NCBI RefSeq assembly: GCF_001865015.1
Contig: NZ_MJGV01000019.1
Location: 62,001-126,000, forward strand
Origin: Curtobacterium sp. MMLR14_010
Lineage (GTDB): Bacteria; Actinomycetota; Actinomycetes; Actinomycetales; Microbacteriaceae
DNA: 64,000 nucleotides
Direction: 5' to 3'
Part shown: positions 9,013-17,551 of the stretch, in pieces
Numbering within the stretch: position 1 is the first letter of the stretch
How the letters are laid out: every line of letters starts with the position of its first letter
Notes under the pieces: model-generated
Seen by the model: the letters and a program-made list of their open reading frames with translations, nothing else
Databases searched by the model: none
What the model was told of the DNA's origin: nothing
Translations under genes and position numbers: made by a program

Positions 9013-10389
9013 TCAGCGCGCGGCACCCCCGTCGATCAGGGCACAGGGCACGGTGACGGCCCACTGCGGGCCCGGGGCGATCTCGATGGTCGCGTTGCCG
9101 TCGGGCGCCGCGGCACACGTGGCATCGGTCTGGGAGGACTCGACCTGCTGCTCCCAGAACGGGCCGCCCTGCCGGTTCGCCTTGTCCATCGAGAAGTTCA
9201 GCGCGAAGAGCGCGACCACGACGACCGCGGTGACGAGGCCGACCACGCGGAGGGCGAGGCGACGACGGGCGAGGAACACATCGGCGACGACGACGATCCC
9301 CGCGAGGACGTACATGGAGCCGGCAGCGCTGTAGCGGAAGGTCCAGATACCCCGCCACTGGTCGTCGTCGAAGTGCGCGAAGGCGAGCATCTCGTTCGGG
9401 TTGAGCAGGACGGCGCCGAACCAGACGGCGGCGGATCCCCAGATCATGGCGGCGAGCGTCCAGCGCTGCGACCCGAGCCCGGCCCAGAAGCCGGCGGCGA
9501 CGAGCAGCAGGACGACCACGAACGGCAGCACGACGACCACGACGCCGTGCTCGGCGATCAGGCGGCCGATGGTGGGCATGCTCCACGTGAACGTCCCGCC
9601 GAACGGCTGCACGATGTACCCGAGCACCATGTCGAGCACGGAGTTGTGCGGCACCGAGGCGGGGGCGCGGGGGTGCATCAGCGTCGTGACGACCTGCGCC
9701 GCGCCGCCGATGAACGCGCCGGCGATGACCGGCCAGCGGTGCCGGTTCCTGATGCCGAGGAAGAACAGGGGGAAGAACGCGACGACCTGGATCTCGGTCA
9801 GTCCACACAGCAGCGCGACGATGCCGAGCACGATGCCCTTCGTCCACGACCGCACCGGGGTCAGCAGCATGAACGGCATCAGGAACATCAGGAACCAGTG
9901 CAGGTTCGCCGCGTTCGCCTGGATCTCCATCGGCCCGAGCGGCAGGAGCGTCGGGACGAAGGCGAGGAGCACCCGCGCAACGACGGACCGGAGGACGCCC
10001 TCGGTCAGGACGTACACGCCCGCGCCCACCGCGGCGGTCACCAGCACGCAGAGGATCGAGACCGTGACGGCGAAGCGGTCCACGGACGCGACGTGCGACG
10101 CGACCGCGACCAGCAGACGCGGGACCACGTGGAGGTACCCCGCGTAGTCGTGGAAGAGGGCGCCGAGCACGCCGAGGTCGTACTGCTCCTCGAGGAAGAC
10201 CTTGCCGTCCTCCGCCCAGACCGTGTTCCGGACCTGCCGGGTCAGGCGCAGCCAGCCGGCCGCGGCGATGACGACCCAGAGGACGACGGGGACGACGACG
10301 GCGAGCGCGCGGCGACGGCGGACGGATCCGGCACGGTCGGGGCTCGCGAGGGCTGCCGTGCCCTGGTCGGGCGGACTGGTCTCGAGCAC
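9013..10389 (-). CDS. polytopic membrane protein of the WAED family (copy B), possible GT-C glycosyltransferase
   Basis: A 458-residue membrane protein from GTG 10389, with GAGG about nine bases upstream. It has the same layout as 3623-4999: one membrane segment, a loop with NTVWAEDGKVFLEE, then HDYAGYLHVVPRLL, QANAANLHWFL and LTEIQVVAF, about ten membrane segments in all, and a C-terminal tail with two Cys (TCAAA and VPCALI). Its apparent co-transcription with polyprenol-phosphate-mannose synthase and the Glu-Asp pair in the first outside loop support a polyprenyl-phosphate-mannose-dependent GT-C role. This is inference; no named family was recognised. Confidence 0.72.
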   Translation of the reverse strand: MLETSPPDQGTAALASPDRAGSVRRRRALAVVVPVVLWVVIAAAGWLRLTRQVRNTVWAEDGKVFLEEQYDLGVLGALFHDYAGYLHVVPRLLVAVASHVASVDRFAVTVSILCVLVTAAVGAGVYVLTEGVLRSVVARVLLAFVPTLLPLGPMEIQANAANLHWFLMFLMPFMLLTPVRSWTKGIVLGIVALLCGLTEIQVVAFFPLFFLGIRNRHRWPVIAGAFIGGAAQVVTTLMHPRAPASVPHNSVLDMVLGYIVQPFGGTFTWSMPTIGRLIAEHGVVVVVLPFVVVLLLVAAGFWAGLGSQRWTLAAMIWGSAAVWFGAVLLNPNEMLAFAHFDDDQWRGIWTFRYSAAGSMYVLAGIVVVADVFLARRRLALRVVGLVTAVVVVALFALNFSMDKANRQGGPFWEQQVESSQTDATCAAAPDGNATIEIAPGPQWAVTVPCALIDGGAAR

Positions 10390-10555
10390 CGGACGATCCT
10401 CTCACAGGGGTGCGTCCCTGACGCCGAGTGCCACACCGGACAGGCAGGCACAGACAGACGGACAGGCACAGGCAGGCAGTCCCAGACAGGCAGGACGACG
10501 CCAGCGCCCGGTGGCGACGGACCACCGAGCGCTGGCGTCGATCGCTGCCGTCCCG

Positions 10556-12646
10556 CTACTTCGGGGTCGTGACCGTGGTGCAGCCGAGCGTCGCGTTCGG
10601 CCCGTCCTGCGAGTCGATGGCGTAGGCGCACACCTTGTGCGACCCGGCCTTCGCGGGCAGCTTCAACGAGTACCCGTGCAGGTCACCGGCCCCGGCGTGC
10701 GCCGAGCCGACGTCCACCCGTGCGCGGGTGGCGGTGACGCGCTTGCCGACGCTGTCGACGTACACGTCGACGGGGATCGACACGGCCGGGGTGTCCTGGT
10801 CGAGGGCCCAGCCGCTCACCTGGACGCCGCCCGAGACGCCCTTGACGGCGTCGAGGCTGCCGATCGGCCTGGCGTTCGTGACGGCGACGGTCTTGCAGCC
10901 GACGGAGACGTCACCGGTGCCGGCACCGACGTTCCGCGCCGTGACGCAGACCTCGTGCTTGCCGATCGACGCCTTCCACGTGCCGGAGAAGCCGTGCGAT
11001 GCGCCCCATGCCGGGTAGGTCGTGGCGACGCTCTGTCGGGCGCGGTCTGCCATGATGCCGTGCCGCTGGCCGTCGATGCTGACCCAGACGGCGATCGGGT
11101 CGAGCCGGTCACCGTCGATGGCCCAGCCCTGCACGCGGATGGAGCTCGACGTCGTCGCGATGGCGGTGATCGCGCCGACCGGGTTCGACCCGGCGACCGT
11201 CAGCCGCTTGCAGCTGCCGACCTGCTTGTCGGACCCTGCCTTGACGTTGACGCCCCGGACACAGATCTGGTGGGACCCGGCGGTCGCCGCGAAGGTGGTG
11301 GCGTAGCCGTGGGCCGCCCCCGACTTCGGGTAGGCCGCGGCCACGTCGGAGCGCGCCTGGTTCGCCGCGACCCGCGTGACGTACTTGCCGTCGACGTAGA
11401 CACGAACCCCGATCGAGGACGCCGTCTCCGGGTCGATCGCCCAACCACGGACGCTGAGCGTGCCGCCCTGGTTCGCGGTCGCGGAGTCGAGGGTGCCGAA
11501 CGGCGAGCCGTCGGCGATCGTCACGGTCTTGCAGCCGAGGTCGGCGCTGGTCTTGCCGTTGGCCGACTTCGCCACGACGCAGACCTGCTGGGTGCCCGAG
11601 TGCGCCGAGATCGTCCGGCTGAACCCGTGCTTGGACCCGAGCCCGTACGCGGAGCCGACGTCCGCCCGCGTGGCGTTCGCCGCGATCGAGGTGGAGGCAC
11701 CGGCGACCGTGACGACGACGCGCGTGCTCGCGGTCGTGGTGGTGTCGAGTGCCCAGCCGGACACCGTGATCGCGTTGTACGTGGCGGTGACCGCGTCGAG
11801 GTTGCCCTTCGCGGTGGTCGTCGCACCGGTGGTCGACCCGAACCAGTCGGTGTAGAGCCGCCAGAAGTTCCGGTTGCCGTAGGCGGAGCAGGAGTCCCCC
11901 GTGCCGTAGAGGTTGCTCAGCGCCGCCGTGTTGGGGGTGTACGGCGTGTAGTAGTACAGCGCGGCCGTGGCCTTGTTCTGCACGGGGACGGACTTGGTGC
12001 CGCAGCTGACCGGGACGTTGTACTGGATCGCCCGGTTGCCGCCCGGGTTGAACCAGGTGAAGTAGTTGCTGGTGCCAGCCGGGTTGCCGTAGCGCTTCCA
12101 CTGCCAGGCCGACCAGTAGATCTGGTTGCCGACGCCCGCGTACGCGGGGTCGCAGTGCCCGCCGACGTTGTCGGGGCAGGCGTAGCCCATCGCACGCTCG
12201 AGCCGAGCGGCCGAGGGGTTCCTGGCGACACCGCCGTTGATCAGCGTCTGCTCCTTTTGGAGCGTGACCATGATCACCTTCGGACTGATCCCGCAGGCCG
12301 TGGCGACGCGGGTGATGATCACCGCGGCCGACAGGGACGTGCCACCGCTCAGGGCGGAGCACATCGGGTCGCTGCCCCGGGAGTTCATGCTGAAGCGTCC
12401 GACGTTCAGGCACGAGCTCGACGCGCACGCGCCGATCTGGGTGTCCAGGAACGCCTGCACGGCGGTGGCGCTCATGGCGTTGCCGTCGTAGAAGTTCGCG
12501 TCGGAGATGATGTTGCCGGCGTTGAACGTGGACCCGCTGAGCGCGCTGGCGCTCGGCTGGTCGGCGGACGGTGCGGTGATCTGCAATCCGACCAGCACGC
12601 TCGCGACGGCGAGCACGCTCGCGGCGATGGCGAGGACCTTCTTCAC
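10556..12646 (-). CDS. secreted surface protein: lysozyme-like/hemagglutinin-type domain plus four ~100-residue repeats
   Basis: A 696-residue exported protein. The start GTG 12646 is chosen because KKVLAIAASVLAVASVLVG gives a clean signal peptide and AAAGG lies just upstream. Residues ~55-270 form a Cys-rich domain with SPKVIMVTLQKEQTLI (Glu132) and AMGYACPD, resembling actinobacterial proteins annotated as hemagglutinin or transglycosylase-like; a catalytic role for Glu132 is conjecture. Residues ~281-696 are four repeats of ~102 residues, each with GWA-D, a VDG-like turn, HG(Y/F) and a VCV...GC Cys pair. The same module occurs twice in the GH6 protein at 37639-39309. Likely a wall- or glycan-binding surface protein. 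Confidence 0.8.
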   Translation of the reverse strand: MKKVLAIAASVLAVASVLVGLQITAPSADQPSASALSGSTFNAGNIISDANFYDGNAMSATAVQAFLDTQIGACASSSCLNVGRFSMNSRGSDPMCSALSGGTSLSAAVIITRVATACGISPKVIMVTLQKEQTLINGGVARNPSAARLERAMGYACPDNVGGHCDPAYAGVGNQIYWSAWQWKRYGNPAGTSNYFTWFNPGGNRAIQYNVPVSCGTKSVPVQNKATAALYYYTPYTPNTAALSNLYGTGDSCSAYGNRNFWRLYTDWFGSTTGATTTAKGNLDAVTATYNAITVSGWALDTTTTASTRVVVTVAGASTSIAANATRADVGSAYGLGSKHGFSRTISAHSGTQQVCVVAKSANGKTSADLGCKTVTIADGSPFGTLDSATANQGGTLSVRGWAIDPETASSIGVRVYVDGKYVTRVAANQARSDVAAAYPKSGAAHGYATTFAATAGSHQICVRGVNVKAGSDKQVGSCKRLTVAGSNPVGAITAIATTSSSIRVQGWAIDGDRLDPIAVWVSIDGQRHGIMADRARQSVATTYPAWGASHGFSGTWKASIGKHEVCVTARNVGAGTGDVSVGCKTVAVTNARPIGSLDAVKGVSGGVQVSGWALDQDTPAVSIPVDVYVDSVGKRVTATRARVDVGSAHAGAGDLHGYSLKLPAKAGSHKVCAYAIDSQDGPNATLGCTTVTTPK

Positions 12647-12751
12647 GTCGGGGGGCCTTTCCGGGGGCGGCGACGGGGTGTGGGAAACCGGTGCACGAGC
12701 GTGGTTGCACGGCCGACCCCTGGTTCGCGGCCGCGACACACGTGTCTCAGC

Positions 12752-12780
12752 AGACTACCTCCGTCACAGTGGTTACACAG
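12752..12780 (-). promoter_or_regulatory. candidate promoter with MtrA-like direct repeat
   Basis: On the plus strand, 12763-12780 reads GTCACAGTG followed directly by GTTACACAG. These are two 9-mers resembling the GTCACAGCG direct repeat described for the actinobacterial response regulator MtrA. On the minus strand a TAGTCT -10-like hexamer sits at 12757-12752, so the repeat would overlap the -35 region of the secreted protein gene starting at 12646. MtrA is known to control wall-hydrolase genes, which fits, but binding is inferred. Confidence 0.45.
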
Positions 12781-12797
12781 CCCCCAGACGCACCCCC

Positions 12798-12868
12798 GAA
12801 CGGGAGGCCCGGCCCGGGTCCGGCACGGACGCTGCGGACCGCCGGTGGCCGCCTCCAGGGCCGCGACC
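12798..12868. repeat. diverged palindromic element (GGAGG family), partial copy
   Basis: The sequence CGGGAGGCCCGGCCCGGGTCC near 12800-12820 and GGCCGCCTCCAGGGCC near 12847-12862 match the outer arm pattern of the dispersed element, but the GCTCG core has drifted. It sits just downstream of the GT2 gene ending at 12880. Confidence 0.4.
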
Positions 12869-12879
12869 TGAGACGGCGC

Positions 12880-13914
12880 TCAGGCGGCGGTCGTCGCGGT
12901 GGCCTCGACGTGTCGACGCACCGCGCTGCCGTGACCGTCGCCGCGACGGAGGCGACGGGCGCGGCGGAGGACGGAAGGGGCCTCCAGGACGAGTCGCCGC
13001 CACGCTGCCGGCGTGAGCTGCGCGGCACCGGGACGGAGCAGGTCGCGCACCAGGCGCACGGCGGTGCGCGCCGCCACGCGGGCGAGCATCCGGCCGGAGC
13101 CGTTGCGGGCGGTGACGGCGAGCCGGTTCCGCATGCTCTGGAAGCGGACGAGCGGTGCGTCGCTGCCGGAGCTGGCGGCGTGCCGGTGCACGACCACGGC
13201 GTCCGGTGCCGCGCCGATCGTGTAGCCGGCGAGCCGGAGCCGCCACGCGACGTCGAGGTCCTCGTAGTACATGAAGAGGGACTCGTCGAAGCCGCCGACC
13301 TCGGCCAGCGCGTCCCGACGCAGGAACGCCGCACCGCCGGAGAAGCCGAACAGCGGTGCGTGCTCCGGGGCCGCGTCGATCGGGCGCAGCCAGTCGCGGT
13401 CGTGCCCGTTGCCGTTGCGGTCGAGGACGACGCCGGTCCCGTTCACCAGCGTCTGCCCGCCGGTCTCGGTGCGGCGCCAGCGTCGGCCGTCGACGGCGAC
13501 CAGGTCGTCGTCCGCGCGCGCGGCGCCCTCGGGGACCGGGGCGAACCCGCCCTCGAGCACGGCGGTCGCGGCGACCGCGGCCGTCCGCGGGCCGCCGGCG
13601 GCGAGCGCGGCGAGTCCGCGGTCCAGGAACCCGTGGTCGGCGACGGCGTCGTTGTTGAGGAGCACGAGCACCTCGCCGGAGGCCGCGCGGATCCCCCGGG
13701 CGACACCGCCCGCGAAGCCCGAGTTCGTCGGCTCGGGGACCACGACGATGCCGGGGTGGTCGGCGCGGTAGGAGGCGATGGTGGCGTCGTCGGCCTCGTT
13801 CACGACGAGGACCACCTCGGTCTCGGCGTCGACGCGCTGCGACAGCACGGACTCGATCGCCCGGCGGGTGAGGGCGGGCTGGTGCCAGTCGATGATGATC
13901 ACGGAGGCGTCCAC
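12880..13914 (-). CDS. GT2 family glycosyltransferase
   Basis: About 344 residues from GTG 13914, where the GT2 fold begins with VDASVIIIDWHQPALTRRA. Later motifs are PTNSGFAGGVARGI, the metal-binding VLLNNDAV, GGAAFLRRDAL and the MYYEDLDVAWRLRLAG acceptor-site block typical of WbbL/rhamnosyltransferase-like GT2 enzymes. It is predicted to add a sugar to a lipid-linked glycan in the cytoplasm. The gene is divergent from the GT2-GT4 fusion, with ~98 bp between them. The ribosome-binding site is weak, so an upstream start cannot be excluded. Confidence 0.85.
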   Translation of the reverse strand: MDASVIIIDWHQPALTRRAIESVLSQRVDAETEVVLVVNEADDATIASYRADHPGIVVVPEPTNSGFAGGVARGIRAASGEVLVLLNNDAVADHGFLDRGLAALAAGGPRTAAVAATAVLEGGFAPVPEGAARADDDLVAVDGRRWRRTETGGQTLVNGTGVVLDRNGNGHDRDWLRPIDAAPEHAPLFGFSGGAAFLRRDALAEVGGFDESLFMYYEDLDVAWRLRLAGYTIGAAPDAVVVHRHAASSGSDAPLVRFQSMRNRLAVTARNGSGRMLARVAARTAVRLVRDLLRPGAAQLTPAAWRRLVLEAPSVLRRARRLRRGDGHGSAVRRHVEATATTAA

Positions 13915-13954
13915 CCCGCCAGTGTCCCAGGCCCCGCGACCACCAGGACGCGTC

Positions 13955-13960
13955 GGTATA
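13955..13960 (+). promoter_or_regulatory. candidate -10 box (TATAGT) for the GT2-GT4 fusion gene
   Basis: TATAGT at 13955-13960 is a good -10 match, about 53 bp upstream of GTG 14013. No clear -35 is visible. It lies in the short divergent gap. Confidence 0.4.
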
Positions 13961-14012
13961 GTGAGGCCCGCCTTCCGGGGCGTCATCGCCAGCCGACGTA
14001 TGGAGTTCGTCC

Positions 14013-16580
14013 GTGTCAACCTTCGCGCCTCGCGTGTCCGTCGTCGTCATCAACTTCCGCGGGACCGACGACACCCTCGAGTGCATCGCGCGGCTCAGCG
14101 AGGTCGACTGGCCGGCGGACCGCCTGGAGATCGTCGTCGTCGAGAACGGCTCCGGCGACGACAGCGAGGCCCGGCTCCGCGCGGCGCTCGGTGCTCAGGC
14201 GAACGTGAAGATCATCGTCTCCCCCGAGAACCTCGGCTTCACCGGCGGCAGCAACCTCGGTGCACGCGAGGCCAGCGGTGACGTCGTGGCGTTCCTCAAC
14301 AACGACGCCAAGCCCGACGTGGCCTGGGTGCGGGAGGGCATCGCCGGGTTCGCCCCGAGCCCCCGCGTCGCCGCCGTGGCGAGCAAGGTCCTGGACTGGG
14401 AGGGCAAGACGATCGACTTCGTCGAGTCGGGCCTCAGCTGGTTCGGGATGGGCTACAAGAACCACATCGCCGAGCTCGACGACGGCCGGTTCGACGAGCC
14501 GCGCGACCTGCTCTTCGGCACCGGTTCGGCGCTCTTCGTCCGGCGCGACGTCTTCCTCGAGGTCGGCGGGTTCGATGAGGGCCTGTTCATGTTCTACGAC
14601 GACGTGGACCTCGGCTGGCGCCTCAACCTGCTCGGCTACCGCGTCCGGTTCGCCCCGCGCTCGGTCGTGTTCCACAAGCACCACGGCTCGATGAAGTCGT
14701 TCGGCGACCACCGCGAGATGTACCTGCTCGAGCGGAACGCCCTGCACCTGCTCTACAAGAACCTCTCCGACGAGAACCTCGGCGTGTTCCTGCCGGCTGC
14801 CCTCGCCCTGCTCGCCCGCCGCGCGGTGGCGAAGAGCGGTCGCGACTCGTCCGAGTTCGACATCCGCCACTTCACCGGCGCCCCGGACGAGTTCGACCCG
14901 ACGACGCCGATGTCGAAGGAGACCGTCGCGGGGCTCTACGCGCTCGACCAGTTCGTCACCGACCTCCCCCGGCTCTCCGAGGACCGCCGCCGCATCCAGG
15001 GGCAGCGCGTCAAGACGGACAAGGAGGTCTTCCGCCTGTTCGGGGACGCCTTCAAGCCGCTCTTCGAGGACGGCTACTTCCTCGAGGGCTACCAGGCGAT
15101 CATCCAGGCCTTCGACGTCGAGCAGCCGATGCACCGCAACCGCGTGCTCGTCATCACCGGCGACGCCCTCGGCGAGAAGATGGCCGGCCCGGGGATGCGC
15201 GCGTGGAAGATCGCCGAGTCGCTCAGCGAGCACAACGACGTCCGCCTGGTGACCTGGAACGTGGCGAACCGCAAGTCGGACCGCTTCGAGGTCATCCGGG
15301 TCCCGCTGCAGCACGAGCGGGCGATGAAGGACCACGAGGAGTGGGCCGACGTCATCTTCTTCCAGGGCTACGCGCTCCACCACTTCACGACGCTGCAGCG
15401 CTCGAACAAGATCATGGTCGTCGACCTGTACGACCCGATGCACCTCGAGCAGCTCGAGCAGGCCCGCGACAACGGCGACGTCGGCTGGCGCAACCAGGTC
15501 ACCTCCACCACCGAGGTGATCAACGCCCAGCTCGAGCGCGGCGACTTCTTCCTCTGCGCCTCCGAGCGGCAGCGGCTGTTCTGGCTCGGGCAGCTCGCGG
15601 CGGTCGGTCGCGTGAACCCGGACAACTACCTCGCCGACGACAACCTGAACAAGCTCATCGCGATCGCCCCGTTCGGCATGGACTCCACGCCGCCCGAGCA
15701 CACGCGCAAGGCCATCCGCGGCGTCACGCCCGGCATCGGCGAGGACGACAAGGTCGTCATCTGGGGCGGCGGCATCTACAACTGGTTCGACACCCCGTCG
15801 CTGGTGCGCGCCATCGCGAAGGTCGCCGAGACGCACGACGACATCCGCCTGTTCTTCCTCGGGGTGGCACACCCGAACCCCGACGTCCCGGAGATGGCGA
15901 TCGTCGCCGAGACCCGGCGCATCAGCGCGGAGCTGGGCCTGACCGGCAAGCACGTGTTCTTCAACGAGCAGTGGGTCGCGCTCGACGACCGCCAGAACTA
16001 CCTGCTCGAGGCCGACGCCGGCGTGTCAACGCACTTCGCGCACATCGAGACCACGTTCTCGTTCCGCACGCGCATCCTCGACTACATGTGGGCGAACCTG
16101 CCCATCGTGACGACCGACGGCGACAGCTTCGGTGACCTCGTCGCCGCCGAGGGCATGGGCGTCGCCGTCCACGAGCGCGACGTGGACGCCCTCGCCGCCG
16201 CACTCGAGTCGATGCTGTACGACCCCGAGGCCGCCCAGGCCGCGCGGGACGCCGTCAGCCGCGTCCGCCAGGACTTCACCTGGGAGCGTGCCCTGGCCCC
16301 GCTCGTCGAGTTCTGCAAGGACCCGACCGTCGCCGCCGACCGCGCCCACGAGGCCGCGGTGCCCGCCGGGTCCGTCGCCGCCGGTGGCCGTCCGCGCGTG
16401 GCCCTCAGCCCGGCCCGCCAGCGGGAGATGCAGTTCCACCAGATCGCGAACAGCCGCCACGGGCTGTCCCGCGACGTCCGCCTGGCCACCTGGTACCTCC
16501 GCGAGCACGGCATGACCGGGCTCCGGGACAAGGTGCAGAACCGCGTGCGCATCATGCGCGAGAGCAAGAACGGGCGCTGA
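14013..16580 (+). CDS. bifunctional glycosyltransferase, GT2-GT4 fusion
   Basis: An 855-residue two-domain enzyme. Residues 1-270 are a GT2 domain: VSVVVINFRGTDDTLE, the NND metal site at 96-98, and MFYDDVDLGWRLNLLG at about 193-208. After a linker, residues ~375-800 form a GT4/GT-B domain: ITGDALGEKMAGPGMRAWK, VVIWGGGIYNWFDTPSL and RTRILDYMWANLPIVTTDGD. Such fusions usually add two consecutive sugars to a growing polymer. GGAG at 14002-14005 supports GTG 14013. It is the first plus-strand gene of a run that continues into wzm and wzt, so it probably helps build the exported polymer. Confidence 0.9.
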   Translation: MSTFAPRVSVVVINFRGTDDTLECIARLSEVDWPADRLEIVVVENGSGDDSEARLRAALGAQANVKIIVSPENLGFTGGSNLGAREASGDVVAFLNNDAKPDVAWVREGIAGFAPSPRVAAVASKVLDWEGKTIDFVESGLSWFGMGYKNHIAELDDGRFDEPRDLLFGTGSALFVRRDVFLEVGGFDEGLFMFYDDVDLGWRLNLLGYRVRFAPRSVVFHKHHGSMKSFGDHREMYLLERNALHLLYKNLSDENLGVFLPAALALLARRAVAKSGRDSSEFDIRHFTGAPDEFDPTTPMSKETVAGLYALDQFVTDLPRLSEDRRRIQGQRVKTDKEVFRLFGDAFKPLFEDGYFLEGYQAIIQAFDVEQPMHRNRVLVITGDALGEKMAGPGMRAWKIAESLSEHNDVRLVTWNVANRKSDRFEVIRVPLQHERAMKDHEEWADVIFFQGYALHHFTTLQRSNKIMVVDLYDPMHLEQLEQARDNGDVGWRNQVTSTTEVINAQLERGDFFLCASERQRLFWLGQLAAVGRVNPDNYLADDNLNKLIAIAPFGMDSTPPEHTRKAIRGVTPGIGEDDKVVIWGGGIYNWFDTPSLVRAIAKVAETHDDIRLFFLGVAHPNPDVPEMAIVAETRRISAELGLTGKHVFFNEQWVALDDRQNYLLEADAGVSTHFAHIETTFSFRTRILDYMWANLPIVTTDGDSFGDLVAAEGMGVAVHERDVDALAAALESMLYDPEAAQAARDAVSRVRQDFTWERALAPLVEFCKDPTVAADRAHEAAVPAGSVAAGGRPRVALSPARQREMQFHQIANSRHGLSRDVRLATWYLREHGMTGLRDKVQNRVRIMRESKNGR

Positions 16581-16609
16581 CGTCCGGCGGTGGCCCCCGG
16601 TCACCGAGG

Positions 16610-16615
16610 TACAGT
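16610..16615 (+). promoter_or_regulatory. candidate -10 box (TACAGT) upstream of wzm
   Basis: TACAGT lies 35 bp before the wzm start, after the fusion gene's stop. A -35 match is not evident. It may give the exporter genes their own promoter. Confidence 0.3.
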
Positions 16616-16650
16616 GACCCGTCTCCCGCGTCGAAACTGAAGGATCCCCT

Positions 16651-17547
16651 TTGAGCAACATCGTCACCGAGCGGTTCGACCGCCTCCGGCAGGAACGGAT
16701 GGTCCCCGCGGGCCGTCCCGCCACGGCAGTCCTCGGGTCGATCCGCGAGATCTTCGCGCATCGACAGCTGCTCGACCTGCTGATCCGCCGCGACCTGAAG
16801 TCGCGGTACAAGGACAGCGCACTCGGCTTCGCGTGGACGCTCATCCGACCGCTCGTGCAGCTGGCGATCTACTACTACGTCCTCGGCGAGATCCTGCAGG
16901 CGTCGCGCAACATCCCGGAGTTCGCCATCTACGTGTTCTCCGGACTGACCCTGTACGGGCTGTTCAGTGAGATCGTCGCATCGGGCACGGCGTCCATCGT
17001 GTCCAACGGCGGCCTGATCAAGAAGGTCTACCTGCCGCGGGAGATCTACCCCCTGGCCAGCGTGGGTGCGGCGCTGTTCAACTTCGGCGTGCAGCTCATC
17101 GTGCTGCTCGCCGCGGCGATCCTGCAGAGCGGCTTCGCCTGGGTCCGCCTGGACCTGCTCTACTTCATCCCCGCCACGCTCGTCGTCCTGATCTGGGCGA
17201 CCGCACTCGCGCTCCTGCTCGCCGCGGCGAACGTGTACCTGCGGGACATGCAGTACCTCGTGGAGGTCCTGGTGCTCCTGCTCATGTGGGGCTCGCCGAT
17301 CGTCTACAGCTGGCAGATGGTCGCCTCCCGCGCCCCCGAGTGGCTGCTCGCCCTCTACACGTCGAACCCGATCACCCTCGCCGTCCTCGGCATCCACCGT
17401 GCCTTCTGGACCGCCGGCCCGGACGCCGAGTACCCGGGACACCTGCTGCTCCGACTCGTCATCGCCGCGCTCGTCGGCCTGGTCGCACTCCTCGTGTGCC
17501 AGCGCGTGTTCGCCAAGCTGCAGGGCAACTTCGCCCAGGAGATCTGA
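16651..17547 (+). CDS. wzm: polysaccharide ABC exporter permease (Wzm-type)
   Basis: A 298-residue ABC-2-type permease with about six membrane segments. The N-terminal LLIRRDLKSRYKDSALGF is the amphipathic coupling signature of Wzm/TagG-type polysaccharide exporters. The segments around residues 80-130 and MWGSPIVYSWQMV match the family. The start is TTG 16651 with AAGGA about ten bases upstream. It is adjacent to wzt and exports an undecaprenyl-linked polymer made on the cytoplasmic side, or a teichoic-acid-like chain. Confidence 0.93.
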   Translation: MSNIVTERFDRLRQERMVPAGRPATAVLGSIREIFAHRQLLDLLIRRDLKSRYKDSALGFAWTLIRPLVQLAIYYYVLGEILQASRNIPEFAIYVFSGLTLYGLFSEIVASGTASIVSNGGLIKKVYLPREIYPLASVGAALFNFGVQLIVLLAAAILQSGFAWVRLDLLYFIPATLVVLIWATALALLLAAANVYLRDMQYLVEVLVLLLMWGSPIVYSWQMVASRAPEWLLALYTSNPITLAVLGIHRAFWTAGPDAEYPGHLLLRLVIAALVGLVALLVCQRVFAKLQGNFAQEI

Positions 17548-17551
17548 CCCG

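Noticed and set aside
8131..10572. Very long plus-strand open frame (~813 codons) across the PPM synthase and WAED copy B genes
   Set aside because: It lies opposite two well-supported minus-strand genes and its protein is charged, low-complexity and without any domain pattern. Long shadow frames are normal at this G+C content.
12880..13914. Riboswitch or leader element in the gap upstream of the GT2-GT4 fusion
   Set aside because: The divergent gap is only ~98 bp and no conserved folded leader could be recognised.
14016..15953. 645-codon minus frame inside the GT2-GT4 fusion
   Set aside because: It is a mirror frame of a strongly conserved gene, with Val/Glu/Asp/His-rich composition typical of antisense frames.
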